64,000 nt of DNA, from the NCBI RefSeq assembly GCF_024171725.1, contig NZ_JAMTCG010000005.1, positions 372,001 to 436,000 on the forward strand. The letters run 5' to 3'. This document shows positions 7,291 through 16,406 of the stretch, piece after piece. The translations under genes were made by a program, and so were the position numbers. Under the pieces are notes generated by a model. It saw only the letters and a program-made list of their open reading frames with translations, searched no databases and was not told where the DNA came from. The stretch comes from Williamsia serinedens. GTDB lineage: Bacteria > Actinomycetota > Actinomycetes > Mycobacteriales > Mycobacteriaceae. How positions within the stretch are numbered: the first letter of the stretch is position 1; every line of letters begins with the position of its first letter.

Positions 7291-8121
7291 ATGTTCGACC
7301 ACATGACCCGCGAGAACAGGCACATCCTGTCCTTCGCCATGGAAGAGGCCGCCGACCTCGGGCACGCCCAACTCGGCACCGATCACCTGATCCTCGGGAT
7401 GCTCTGCAACGCCCGCAGCGACGTCTACGCGCTGCTCACCGAGCAGGGCTTCACCCTCGCCGCCGCCCGCGAGACCGTCCGGGAGATCCACGGCGACGAC
7501 GACGGCGCCGCGACGGCGACCGCCGAGGCCGACGCCGAGCAGGTCGACGAGGACCGCGAGGCCCTGAAGTCCGTCGGCATCGACCTCGACAAGGTCGCCG
7601 ACGCCATCAAGCGCGCGTTCGGCACCGACATCACCGACGGCTGGTCCCAGCGCGGGCCGGAGCGCCGCGGCCGCGGCGGACCGCACCGGCACGACCACCG
7701 GGGACACGATCACCGCGGTCACGACCACGGCGGGCGGGGCCGTCGCGGCCACGGCCGCGGACCCTGGGACGGTCCCGACTGTGGACCGGGCGGCCGACGC
7801 GGACCGGGTGGGCCCGGCGCCTGGGGTGACGACGAGGCGTGGGAGGCCGGCCCGTGGCAGCACGGCCGGGGACGACGTGGCCCGCGTGGCCGCGGCGGTC
7901 CCTGGGGCCGCCCCCGGTTCTCCGCCTCAGCCCGTGCCGCGCTCGGTGAGGCCGTGCGCATCTGCCGCGAGTCCGCGACCGACGACGAACGCGGGGGCCG
8001 ACTGCGCGCCGAGCACGTCCTGCTCGGGATCCTGGCCGTCGGCGACGAGCAGTCGCGCCGGCTGATCGAGTCGGTCACCACCGTCGACCGCCTGCGCGAG
8101 GCACTCACCGCCGCCGTCTGA
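7291..8121 (+). CDS. Clp N-terminal-domain protein with His/Gly/Arg-rich linker
   Basis: A 276-residue protein with two Clp-N (ClpA/ClpC N-domain) half repeats and no AAA+ ATPase domain. The first repeat is at about residues 1-60 (ENRHILSFAMEEAADLGHAQ ... TDHLILGML); the second at about 210-276 (SARAALGEAVRICRES ... AEHVLLGILA). Between them a low-complexity linker of some 90 residues is rich in His, Gly and Arg (HDHRGHDHRGHDHGGRG) and might bind metal ions. Stand-alone Clp-N proteins may act as ClpC adaptors or decoys. Co-transcribed with the upstream HTH gene. The fold is clear, the function inferred. Confidence 0.8.
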   Translation: MFDHMTRENRHILSFAMEEAADLGHAQLGTDHLILGMLCNARSDVYALLTEQGFTLAAARETVREIHGDDDGAATATAEADAEQVDEDREALKSVGIDLDKVADAIKRAFGTDITDGWSQRGPERRGRGGPHRHDHRGHDHRGHDHGGRGRRGHGRGPWDGPDCGPGGRRGPGGPGAWGDDEAWEAGPWQHGRGRRGPRGRGGPWGRPRFSASARAALGEAVRICRESATDDERGGRLRAEHVLLGILAVGDEQSRRLIESVTTVDRLREALTAAV

Positions 8122-8139
8122 GGCGGAACGCACTGTGGT

Positions 8140-8166
8140 CCCGCGGCCGTCGTGGACGGCCGCGGG
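8140..8166. terminator. Bidirectional terminator hairpin
   Basis: A perfect 12-bp stem (CCCGCGGCCGTC, 8140-8151) with a three-base loop pairs with 8155-8166. It lies between the convergent Clp-N and menA genes and can serve both strands. Confidence 0.8.
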
Positions 8167-8167
8167 G

Positions 8168-9043
8168 CTACATGCTCCCGACGACGAGGCCGACGAACGT
8201 CGCCACCGACCACGCCACCATCGCCAACCCGGTCTGCGCGAGCGCCGGGATCAACGCCATGCCCTGCGCGCCCGACCGCACGGGCGCGTTCGCTCGGACG
8301 GCCAACGGGACGGCGACCAGACCGAGCAGAGCCCACGGCGTCGCGGCGACGAGGACGAGCGTCGCGACCGTCGGCACCGCCAGGAGGGCCAGATGCGCAG
8401 TCCGCGTGCGGGTGTCACCGAGTCGCACCGCGAGCGTCGTCTTGCCCGTGACCGAGTCGCTCGGGATGTCGCGCAGGTTGTTGGCCACCAACACCGCGCT
8501 GGAGTAGCTGCCGACGGCGACGGCCGCGACGACGCCGACCCAGTCGATGCGCTCGGCCTGGACGAACTCGGTCCCCAGCACCGCGACGAGGCCGAAGAAC
8601 ACGAACACCGCGACCTCGCCGAATCCCGCGTAGCCGTAGGGCTTCGACCCGCCGGTGTAGAACCACGCCCCCGCGATGCACACCGCGCCGACGACGATCA
8701 GCCACCACGCCGACGTCAGCGCGAGCACCACGCCGGCGACGGCCGCGATCCCGAACGCCGCGAACGCCGCCCGCCTCACCGCCGACGGCGTCGCCGCGCC
8801 GGAACCGACGAGGCGCATCGGGCCGACGCGGTCGTCGTCGGTGCCGCGGATGCCGTCGGAGTAGTCGTTGGCGTAGTTGACGCCAACGATCAACGCGACG
8901 GACACGACGAGCGCCAGCAGCGCCTTCCACCACACCGCACCGTCGAGCCATGCCGCCGCACCCGTCCCGGCGACCACCGGGGCGATCGCGTTCGGGAACG
9001 TACGGGGCCGTGCGCCCTCGACCCACTCCTTGGGACTTGCCAT
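8168..9043 (-). CDS. menA: 1,4-dihydroxy-2-naphthoate polyprenyltransferase
   Basis: A 291-residue UbiA-family membrane prenyltransferase that attaches a polyprenyl chain to 1,4-dihydroxy-2-naphthoate to make demethylmenaquinone. The first Asp-rich motif is [17 protein letters not shown] (about residues 60-76) and the second [20 protein letters not shown] (about 187-206), with seven to nine hydrophobic segments around them. The N-terminal [17 protein letters not shown] is typical of actinobacterial MenA. menE lies 12 kb away on the same strand. It is divergent from the AfsR-type gene. Confidence 0.95.
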   Translation of the reverse strand: MASPKEWVEGARPRTFPNAIAPVVAGTGAAAWLDGAVWWKALLALVVSVALIVGVNYANDYSDGIRGTDDDRVGPMRLVGSGAATPSAVRRAAFAAFGIAAVAGVVLALTSAWWLIVVGAVCIAGAWFYTGGSKPYGYAGFGEVAVFVFFGLVAVLGTEFVQAERIDWVGVVAAVAVGSYSSAVLVANNLRDIPSDSVTGKTTLAVRLGDTRTRTAHLALLAVPTVATLVLVAATPWALLGLVAVPLAVRANAPVRSGAQGMALIPALAQTGLAMVAWSVATFVGLVVGSM

Positions 9044-9144
9044 GGCGCGATTCTCCCACCCCCCGGCTTACCCTCGATGCACGGACCGACGCGCGCCTGG
9101 GCGTCGGCACCGAGCAGCTCCGACCCGCCGACGACGAGGACCCC

Positions 9145-12100
9145 ATGACGACCGTGACCATCGGACTCCTCGGTCCGGTCGCGGTCGACAGCGGCGACGG
9201 CATGCAGGCGGTCCCCGGGGCCCGGGCACGCCGACTGCTCGCGGCGCTCGCGGTCGATCCCGGCGCGCTGCGGTCGTCGCGCTCGCTCATCGAGACCGTC
9301 TGGGACGACGCCCCGCCGCAGTCACCGCAGGCGGCGCTGCACACCCAGGTCTCCCGGCTCCGACAGGCCCTTCCCGACGGGGTGCTCCTCGCCGAACCGT
9401 CCGGGTACCGACTGCTCGCCGACGCCGTGACCACGGACCTCGCCCGGGCGGACGGCCTCCTCGACGCCGGCACCCCGACCGCGCTCGACGAGGCGATCGG
9501 ACTGTGGCGCGGGACGCCCGGGGACGACCTCGTCGGTCCTCTCGCCGAGGACGTCCGCGCCCGCGCCGACGATCTCCGTCGCCGCATCGACTTCCGCCGT
9601 GCCCAGGTGGCTCTCGCCGACGGCGACGCCGACACGGCCCGTCGGCTCGTCGCGGCGCTCTGCGCGGCGGACCCGCTCGACGAGCCCGCGCATCTGCTGC
9701 ACATGCAGGCGCTCGCGGCCGCGGGTCGCACGGGCGACGCGCTGGCCGTCTTCGCGCGTATCCGGCGGGCCCTGTCCAGCGAACTCGGCGTCGACCCGGG
9801 CGCCGAACTCGACGAGCTGCACCGCAGCCTCCTGCGGGCGTCCGGGCCGACTCCCGCGAGCACGCCCGCGCCCTCCCGGCAGGCCCGCGCCGTCGGCCTC
9901 CGGGCCGAACCGAACCCGCTGTTGGGCCGCGACGAGGACATCGACGACCTCGTCGCCGCCCTGGCGCGGAATCGCGTGGTCACCGTCACCGGTCCGGGGG
10001 GCGCCGGGAAAACCCGTGTCGCCCAGGCCGTCGCGCGCACCGTGCACGAGACCGGGCGGGACGTGTTCGTCGTCGAACTCGCCTCGGTGCGGTCCGACGA
10101 CGACGTCGTGGCCGCGATCGCGGCCGGCCTCGGGGTGGGGGAGAACGACGTCGTCGCGGCCAACCGCGGTCGTCTGCCGGTCGGTGACCTCGCCGCGCGC
10201 GTCGCCGACGCGGTCGCCGGGCGCGGCGTCCTGCTGGTCCTCGACAACTGCGAACAGATCGTCGACGGCGCGGCCCGCACGGTCGCCGACCTCATCGCCG
10301 CGGCCGGCGACGTGACGGTGCTCGCGACCTCGCGGTCGCCGCTGATGATCGCCGGTGAGGTCACACATCGACTGCGCCCGTTGGCGATCGAGGAGACCGC
10401 GGCGACGTCATCACCGGCCGTCGACCTCTTCGTCGCCCGCGCGACCGCCGTCCGTCCCGACGTCACCATCGACCGCCGGCGGATCGCGGACCTGTGTGCG
10501 CGTCTGGACGGACTGCCCCTGGCCATCGAGCTCGCCGCCGCCCGGGCGCGGAGCATGTCGGTCGCCGACATCGCCGACCTGCTGACCCGACGGCTCACGA
10601 CGAGCAGGCTGTCGGTGTTCCGGAGCGGCGATCGCACGGCGCCGCGACGACATCAGACGCTCGAGGCGGTCATCGGGTGGAGCTGGGACCTGCTCGACGA
10701 CGACGCGCGGGCCCTGCTGCGGACCCTGTGTCGCTTCCCGTCGGGCTTCACCGCCGACGCGGCGCACCACGTGATGGCCGAGGTCGTCGGCGCCGATGCG
10801 GTGGTCGTCGACGACGCGTTGGAGTCCCTGGTGGCGCAGTCGCTGGTGGGTGTCGACGAGGCGGACGGGCGGACGCGCTACCGGATGCTGGAGATGGTGC
10901 GGGAGTTCGGCGCCGAACGCCTGGCGGAGACGCAGGACGCGGTCCGCGTCGACGCGGCGATGACCCACTGGGCCTCGGGGTTCGCCGAGACCGCCCGGGA
11001 CCTGTTCGACGGAGGCGACAACCGCGACGCCGCGGTCATGACGACAGCCGAGAGCGGCAACCTCGTCTGGATCCTCCGGCGGTGCCTCGAGCACCATCCC
11101 GACACCCGGCCTCTCGACGCCGTCGACGGGGTGCTCGCGATTTTTCCCGTGCTCGCCGCGAGCTGGGTGGCACGCGGATTGCACGCGGAGGTGCGCGCTT
11201 TCGCGCCGCGGGTGGTCGCGACGTTGACCACGCCCATCGCACCCGAGGACGAACGAACCCGCGAGAAACGCCTGGCGGCACTGCTCATGGCCACGGGCCA
11301 CCTGATGATGATCCGCCCCGACATGAGGGCCGTCGCCCGCGGGATGACCGCACTCCGGACCGCCTACCGACGGTCCGAGATCATGACGCGCCCGGCTGAT
11401 TTCGCCGCCGCGCTGATGCTCAGCCGCAGACCGTACGAGGGTCTGCGGCTCATCACCAGGGGTACCCGCGCCGACGACCCAGAGGTGCGGACCATCGCGC
11501 TGTCGCTGCGGTCCAACGTCGCGGAGAACCTGTCGGATCTCGATGCGGCACTGCGCGACTCACTCGCGGCGCAGGCCCTCGCCGCGGCTCGCGGCAACAG
11601 TTGGATGCTCGCGATGGGAGCGACCGAGATCGCCGGGATCCACGGTCAGTCCGGCCGGTACGAGGAGGCCGCCGAGACCTACCGCGCGTCGATCGGCGGG
11701 CTGGAGGAGTTGGGGGCCGTCGACGAGGCGAGGCAGGTGCGCTGCTACCTCGTCGCCGTGTTGGCCGGCCTCGGGCGGCTCGACGAGGCGTCCGCGGAGT
11801 TCGACATGGTGTCGGGAGGGTGGAAGCCGGGCGACCCGATACCGACCGGCTCACCGGAGACGGTCGGTCTGATGCTCGTCGTCGCGGCCGAACTCGCCTG
11901 GCAGCGTGGCGAGTCGGACGCGACAGCCGATCTCGCTCTGACCGTCGCACGGTTCGTCGTCGGGGAGCACCTGCAGAGCTCGGACCCGTCGTATCTGTTG
12001 ACGCTGAGCGCCGCGATCGCACTCGCCGCCACCTGCGGCCGACCCGGCGAGATCCTGGAGTTCGCACCGTCCCTGGCGGGGATGGTCGGCGGCCACCACC

Positions 12101-12384
12101 CGGGGGGTGTCGCGGATCTTCCGCAGTACGGCGCTGCGGCCATTGCGGTCGGTGCGGCACGGTGCACCCGCCGGGCCGGCGACCCGTCCGGGCTGCGCCT
12201 GTTGGCGTACGGCATCCGCATCGGTGGTCGACGGGATCACCCTGTGCTGCTGCGGATCGCCGACGACCCCGCGACGGTCGCCTGTGTCGACGCGTCGACG
12301 TGGGAGGCGACCCTGGCGGACGCGACGAGGATGCCCCGCCGAGACATCGGGCGGGACATCCTCGCGCTGCTCCGGGAGCGGTGA
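9145..12384 (+). CDS. SARP/AfsR-type ATPase transcriptional regulator
   Basis: A 1079-residue regulator. Residues 1-90 form an OmpR-like winged-helix DNA-binding domain (TIGLLGPVAV ... AALHTQVSRLRQALP), then a bacterial transcriptional activation domain to about 250. An NB-ARC/STAND ATPase follows, with Walker A GPGGAGKTRVAQ near residue 285 and Walker B VLLVLDNCEQ near 360, and a long helical repeat region to the end. This is the AfsR/SARP layout, activating secondary metabolism or stress genes after ligand sensing. ATG at 9145 follows GAGGA. Its stop abuts the stop of the convergent exporter operon, whose export function could be its target; no biosynthetic cluster adjoins it. Confidence 0.85.
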   Translation: MTTVTIGLLGPVAVDSGDGMQAVPGARARRLLAALAVDPGALRSSRSLIETVWDDAPPQSPQAALHTQVSRLRQALPDGVLLAEPSGYRLLADAVTTDLARADGLLDAGTPTALDEAIGLWRGTPGDDLVGPLAEDVRARADDLRRRIDFRRAQVALADGDADTARRLVAALCAADPLDEPAHLLHMQALAAAGRTGDALAVFARIRRALSSELGVDPGAELDELHRSLLRASGPTPASTPAPSRQARAVGLRAEPNPLLGRDEDIDDLVAALARNRVVTVTGPGGAGKTRVAQAVARTVHETGRDVFVVELASVRSDDDVVAAIAAGLGVGENDVVAANRGRLPVGDLAARVADAVAGRGVLLVLDNCEQIVDGAARTVADLIAAAGDVTVLATSRSPLMIAGEVTHRLRPLAIEETAATSSPAVDLFVARATAVRPDVTIDRRRIADLCARLDGLPLAIELAAARARSMSVADIADLLTRRLTTSRLSVFRSGDRTAPRRHQTLEAVIGWSWDLLDDDARALLRTLCRFPSGFTADAAHHVMAEVVGADAVVVDDALESLVAQSLVGVDEADGRTRYRMLEMVREFGAERLAETQDAVRVDAAMTHWASGFAETARDLFDGGDNRDAAVMTTAESGNLVWILRRCLEHHPDTRPLDAVDGVLAIFPVLAASWVARGLHAEVRAFAPRVVATLTTPIAPEDERTREKRLAALLMATGHLMMIRPDMRAVARGMTALRTAYRRSEIMTRPADFAAALMLSRRPYEGLRLITRGTRADDPEVRTIALSLRSNVAENLSDLDAALRDSLAAQALAAARGNSWMLAMGATEIAGIHGQSGRYEEAAETYRASIGGLEELGAVDEARQVRCYLVAVLAGLGRLDEASAEFDMVSGGWKPGDPIPTGSPETVGLMLVVAAELAWQRGESDATADLALTVARFVVGEHLQSSDPSYLLTLSAAIALAATCGRPGEILEFAPSLAGMVGGHHPGGVADLPQYGAAAIAVGAARCTRRAGDPSGLRLLAYGIRIGGRRDHPVLLRIADDPATVACVDASTWEATLADATRMPRRDIGRDILALLRER

Positions 12385-13218
12385 TCAGGCGTTGCGCATG
12401 TAGGCACGCACGGTCAGCGGGGCGAAGATCGCGGTGATCACCGCGGCGCCGACCAGCGACCACACGACGTGGATGCCGACGTGGCCGCTGTTGGTCAACT
12501 CCCGCACCGCGGTCACCAGGTGCGACACCGGGTTGACCTTGACGAAGGCCTGCAGCCAGCCGGGCATGGTCTCGACGTTCACGAACGCGTTCGACAGGAA
12601 CGTCAGCGGGAACAGCAGCATCAGCGAGAAGCCCTGCACCGCAGAGGCGCTCTTCACCAGCATGCCCATCAGCGCCCAGATCCACGACACCGCGAAGCTG
12701 CACACCAGCACGAGCAGCATGGCGCCGAGCAGGCCCAACACCTCGGGGCGCCACCCGATCGCGATGCCGACGACGAAGGTGATGACGGTCGCGATGACGT
12801 AGCGCAGGACGTCGGCCAGCAATGCGCCGGCAAGCGGGCTCACGCGGGCGATCGGCAGTGCCCGGAACCGGTCGAAGACACCCTTGTTCATGTCCTCCCG
12901 CAGCTGCGTCCCGGTGACCACGGAGGTCGTGATCACCGTCTGGACGAGGATGCCGGGGATGATCACCGGCAGGTACGCCGAGACGCTGCCGGCGAGCGCG
13001 CCGCCGAAGATGTAGGTGAACATCAGCGTGAAGATGACGGGCTGCAGCACGACGTCGAACAGCTGCTCGGGGTTGTGTCGGATCTTGAGCATTCCGCGGT
13101 AGCCCATGGTGAACGACTGCGCGACGGTCGCGCCGAGGCCGACCGTGCGCGGTGGGTCCGACACCCGGGCGGCCAGGGAGATCTCGTCGGACGTGGTGGG
13201 GGACAGGGTGGCGGTCAT
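12385..13218 (-). CDS. ABC-2 type drug exporter permease (DrrB-like)
   Basis: A 277-residue ABC-2 permease with six predicted helices (first near residues 57-75, last near 245-265). It carries the family segment TQLREDMNKGVFDRFRALPI between helices two and three. Such permeases export hydrophobic drugs or lipids; daunorubicin DrrB and mycobacterial DrrB/DrrC are the closest models. The ATG overlaps the upstream ATPase stop (ATGA), so the two are coupled. Substrate unknown. Confidence 0.85.
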   Translation of the reverse strand: MTATLSPTTSDEISLAARVSDPPRTVGLGATVAQSFTMGYRGMLKIRHNPEQLFDVVLQPVIFTLMFTYIFGGALAGSVSAYLPVIIPGILVQTVITTSVVTGTQLREDMNKGVFDRFRALPIARVSPLAGALLADVLRYVIATVITFVVGIAIGWRPEVLGLLGAMLLVLVCSFAVSWIWALMGMLVKSASAVQGFSLMLLFPLTFLSNAFVNVETMPGWLQAFVKVNPVSHLVTAVRELTNSGHVGIHVVWSLVGAAVITAIFAPLTVRAYMRNA

Positions 13219-14198
13219 GCTGCGGTCTCCTCGGTGGCGTCGGGGGTGGGGGTGCCGGTGATGGTCATGAAGACCTCGTCGAGGCTGGGTTTGGCGACGG
13301 TCAGCTCGCTGACGGCGATCTGCGCCTCGACGAGCGCGGCCATGACGACGCCGACCTGATCCGGTCGCGGCAGCGGCGCGGTGATGCGTCCGGCCTCGGG
13401 GGAGAGGGTCGCCCGCTCGCCGAGTGAGCGTTCGACGACGGTGAGGGTCGCGTCGGCGTCGGCGCGGTCGGTGGGTCGGACGATCAGCGAGTTGGCGCCG
13501 ACGGAATCCTTCAACTCGTCGGCGGTGCCGTCGGCGATCTTCCGGCCGCGGTCGATCACGGCGATGCGGTCGGCGAGCTGGTCGGCCTCGTCGAGGTACT
13601 GCGTCGTCAGCAGCACCGTCGACCCCTGTGCGACGAGGCGGCGGATCGTGTCCCACATCTGCGCGCGGGTGCGGGGATCGAGACCGGTGGTGGGCTCGTC
13701 GAGGAACAGCAGCGGCGGGGTGGAGATGAGGCTGGCCGCCAGGTCGAGGCGTCGGCGCATGCCGCCCGAGAACTCCGACAGCGGTCGGGCGGCGGCCTCC
13801 TCGAGGCCGAACTCCTCGAGCAGCTCGGCGGCTTTGGTGCGCGCCTGGGCGCGGCCGAGGCCGAGCAGTCGGGCGAACACGACGAGGTTCTCGCGGGCCG
13901 TCAGCGTCTCGTCGACCGACGCGTACTGACCGGTGACGCCGATCAGCGAGCGGACGGCGACGGGTTCGGCGACGACGTCGTGGCCGAAGATGCGCGCTGA
14001 CCCGCCGTCGGGGCGCAGCAGCGTGGCGAGCATGCGGACGGTGGTGGTCTTGCCGGCGCCGTTGGGTCCGAGGACGCCGTAGACGGAACCGGTCGGGACG
14101 ACGAGGTCGACACCGTCGACCGCACGGGTGGATCCGAACGTCTTGACGAGGCCGCGGGCGTCGATCGCCGGGGCCTGCGTCGGTGTGGGTGTGGTCAT
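13215..14198 (-). CDS. ABC exporter ATP-binding protein (DrrA-like)
   Basis: A 327-residue ATPase. Motifs: Walker A GPNGAGKTTTVRML near residue 41, Q-loop GVTGQYASVDETLT, signature LSEFSGGMRRRLDLA, Walker B LLFLDEPTTGLD, switch LLTTQYLDEAD with Gln in place of His (usual for DrrA). The last 90 residues form a DrrA-type C-terminal domain ending ELTVAKPSLDEVFMTITG. It powers the downstream permease. The promoter must lie in or beside the 21-bp repeat array between this gene and the LCP gene. Confidence 0.9.
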   Translation of the reverse strand: MTTPTPTQAPAIDARGLVKTFGSTRAVDGVDLVVPTGSVYGVLGPNGAGKTTTVRMLATLLRPDGGSARIFGHDVVAEPVAVRSLIGVTGQYASVDETLTARENLVVFARLLGLGRAQARTKAAELLEEFGLEEAAARPLSEFSGGMRRRLDLAASLISTPPLLFLDEPTTGLDPRTRAQMWDTIRRLVAQGSTVLLTTQYLDEADQLADRIAVIDRGRKIADGTADELKDSVGANSLIVRPTDRADADATLTVVERSLGERATLSPEAGRITAPLPRPDQVGVVMAALVEAQIAVSELTVAKPSLDEVFMTITGTPTPDATEETAA

Positions 14199-14290
14199 GG
14201 CGACGACTGTGCGCCCGGGCTCTGTCGTGGCGCTGTCGTCGTCTGTCGTGGGTGCCGGGAGCTGTCACCGACCTGCCCGCCCAGGCGTGA

Positions 14291-14493
14291 CCCCGTTCGG
14301 TGGGCAGCAAGAACCGTCTGTTGGGCAGCAGGAACCGTTTGTTGGGCAGCAGGGACATCCTGATGGGCGGTCGGGACAGGGCCGCCGTTTCAACCGCCCA
14401 GCGAACGGCTCCAACCGCCCGACGAACGGTTCCGACTGCCCGACGAACGGTTCCGACTGCCCGACGAACGGCTCCGACCGTCCGACGAACGGG
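14291..14493. repeat. Head-to-head 21-bp tandem repeat array B
   Basis: The left arm has four 21-bp units (14299-14319, 14320-14340, 14341-14361, 14362-14382; core TTGGGCAGCAGGAACCGT). The right arm has four units of the reverse complement (14399-14419, 14420-14440, 14441-14461, 14462-14482; core CGACGAACGGTTCCGACTGC) with partial copies at both ends. The layout and the in-register core CCG-N2-CGTCG are shared with array A at 6835-6991. It fills most of the 389-bp gap (14199-14587) between divergent genes; I see no gene there. Confidence 0.9.
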
Positions 14494-14587
14494 TGAAAAG
14501 GGCTGTACGCGGGGCTTTTCCGTTTCGCCCGTGTCGCGGCGCCGCTCTCAGAAGGTTCTCAGTGACATCTGCATAAGGTGTCCGACG

Positions 14588-16000
14588 ATGTCGCAGCCCC
14601 CGCCCCCGCGTCGTCGGCCCACCGCCGGCGAGCTGGTGCGTGCCCGGCAGGCGCGCGACGGCGGCGTCCCCGATCTCGCCGCGGGGTACCGCAGCGTCCC
14701 GGAGACCGACCACGAGCCTCCACGACGGCGCGAGCGCGCGACACCGCACCGCAGGCGGACCACCGCCCGACGCCGTCGGTCACCGCTCACCGTCCCGCGG
14801 GGCGTGGCCGCCGCGATGTCGTGCGCGGTCCTCGTCGCCTGCGGCGTCGGATGGGCAGGGGCCAATCAGGTGAGCGGCGGGTTCCACACGTCGAACGCCC
14901 TCGGCAACGCGCCCAAGTCGCGCGACGGCGCGGAGAACATCCTGCTGATGGGCCTCGACACCCGCAACGACCGTGACGGCAACCCGCTGCCGGCGGACGT
15001 CCTGGCGCAACTGCACGCCGGCGACGGCTCGGAGGGCGGGTACAACACCAACACCCTGATCCTCATCCACGTGCCGGCGGACGGGAAGCAGATCACCGCG
15101 TTCTCCATCCCGCGCGACGACTACGTCACCATGGTCAACCCCGACGGCAGCACCGGCATCGACGGCACCGACAAGGCCAAGATCAAGGAGGCCTACGGCC
15201 GGGCGAAGGCGCAGGAGGAGGACCAGCTCAGCGCGCAGGGGGTCACCGATCCCGTCCAGCTCGAGACGCAGGGCCGCGACGCGGGCCGCGCCGAGACGAT
15301 CGCCACGGTCCGATCGCTCACCGGTGTGCCCATCGACCGCTTCGCCGAGGTCAGCCTCGTCGGCTTCTACGACATCGCGAAGGCCCTCGGCGGGGTGACC
15401 GTCTGCCTGAATCACGCTGTCTCCGACAGCTACTCGGGCGCGCACTTCGCCGCGGGCGTGCACAAGCTGAACGCCGCGCAGTCGCTGGCCTTCGTCCGGC
15501 AGCGGCACGGGCTCGACAACGGCGACCTCGATCGCACCCACCGACAGCAGGCCTTCCTGCTCTCGGTGGAGCACGAACTGCAGTCCTCCGGCGTCTTCTC
15601 CGACCTGGGCAAGCTCAGTTCGCTCGTCGACGTGGCGCAGAAGGACGTCGTGCTGTCGTCGGGGTGGAACATCCTCGACGACGCCCAGCAGCTCGGTCAG
15701 ATCGCCGGGCAGTCGGTCACGTTCACGACCCTGCCGGTGCTGCGCTACGACACCGTCGACGACCAGGACGTCAACATCGTCGACCCGGACGCCATCAAGC
15801 GCCAGGTGCAGACCGCATTCGGGATCACGCCGCCGGCGGCCGCGTCGACGTCGTCGACGACGAGTGACGCAGCGGCGCAACAGGTGTCGGGGTCACAGAA
15901 CCAGGCGTCGTCGGACACCGGTGACGGTGACACCGACAGCACCCCGGATCAGGGCAAGCCCGTCTCCACGACGGCGAACGGCATCCCCTGCGTCAACTGA
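14588..16000 (+). CDS. LCP (LytR-CpsA-Psr) family cell-wall ligase
   Basis: A 470-residue membrane-anchored transferase: a long basic cytoplasmic N-terminus (residues 1-75), one membrane helix (about 77-100) and an extracytoplasmic LCP domain with NILLMGLDTRNDRDG, FSIPRDDYV and the catalytic arginines in AFVRQRHGLDNGDLDRTHRQ. LCP enzymes move polyprenyl-linked polymers onto peptidoglycan; in mycolata this joins arabinogalactan to the wall. The Ser/Thr-rich C-terminal tail (about 415-470) looks disordered. I chose ATG 14588; a longer frame would read through the repeat array. No C-terminal LytR_C domain is apparent. Confidence 0.9.
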   Translation: MSQPPPPRRRPTAGELVRARQARDGGVPDLAAGYRSVPETDHEPPRRRERATPHRRRTTARRRRSPLTVPRGVAAAMSCAVLVACGVGWAGANQVSGGFHTSNALGNAPKSRDGAENILLMGLDTRNDRDGNPLPADVLAQLHAGDGSEGGYNTNTLILIHVPADGKQITAFSIPRDDYVTMVNPDGSTGIDGTDKAKIKEAYGRAKAQEEDQLSAQGVTDPVQLETQGRDAGRAETIATVRSLTGVPIDRFAEVSLVGFYDIAKALGGVTVCLNHAVSDSYSGAHFAAGVHKLNAAQSLAFVRQRHGLDNGDLDRTHRQQAFLLSVEHELQSSGVFSDLGKLSSLVDVAQKDVVLSSGWNILDDAQQLGQIAGQSVTFTTLPVLRYDTVDDQDVNIVDPDAIKRQVQTAFGITPPAAASTSSTTSDAAAQQVSGSQNQASSDTGDGDTDSTPDQGKPVSTTANGIPCVN

Positions 16001-16009
16001 CGACAGGAC

Positions 16010-16273
16010 TCAGAGCTGGTCGAGATCGACGATCCCGTCCTGCAGCGCGCGGGCGAGAAGTGCGGCCTTCGTCGTGGCGGGACGCCCGACTGCCTCGTAC
16101 TTCGTGCGGATCCGCGCGATGTGGGTGTTCACCGTCGACTCGGCGATGAAGAGCTGCTGACCCACCTCCTCCTTGGAGTCGGCGAGGACCCAGGCCCGCA
16201 GGACCTCACGCTCACGCAGGCTCAGGCCGGGATCGGGCAGATCGGTACTCGGGGGTTCGAGCACGGCAGTCAT
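16010..16273 (-). CDS. Receiver-less LuxR-type helix-turn-helix protein
   Basis: An 87-residue protein that is nearly all one GerE/LuxR helix-turn-helix (LSLREREVLRAWVLADSKEE ... AESTVNTHIARIRTKYEAVG). It has no receiver or ligand domain. Its HTH closely resembles that of the response regulator at 18695-19360: both share R-I-R-x-K-Y, G-R-P-A, T-K-x-x-L and R-A-x-x-D-G. It may have arisen by duplication and could compete for the same sites. ATG at 16273 follows a GAGGAG site. It is the last gene of the minus-strand signalling cluster, separated by 133 bp. Confidence 0.8.
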   Translation of the reverse strand: MTAVLEPPSTDLPDPGLSLREREVLRAWVLADSKEEVGQQLFIAESTVNTHIARIRTKYEAVGRPATTKAALLARALQDGIVDLDQL

Positions 16274-16406
16274 CGGTCTCCTCGGGAAGGCGCCGGAAGC
16301 TGGTCTCGGCCGGCGATGATCGAACGGTAACCCCCGAGTCGGACAATCCTCCAGACACCGAGGCCGGTGACCCCGACACTGGTATCACACTTAGCCGCAT
16401 GAACAT

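Noticed and set aside
8415-10637. 740-residue minus-strand gene opposite the AfsR-type gene
   Set aside because: Low-complexity Arg/Ser/Ala composition typical of a shadow frame; the plus-strand frame has clear domains.
14300-14587. N-terminal extension of the LCP protein through the repeat array
   Set aside because: The extension would encode only 7-residue repeats from the array; ATG 14588 gives the normal LCP layout.
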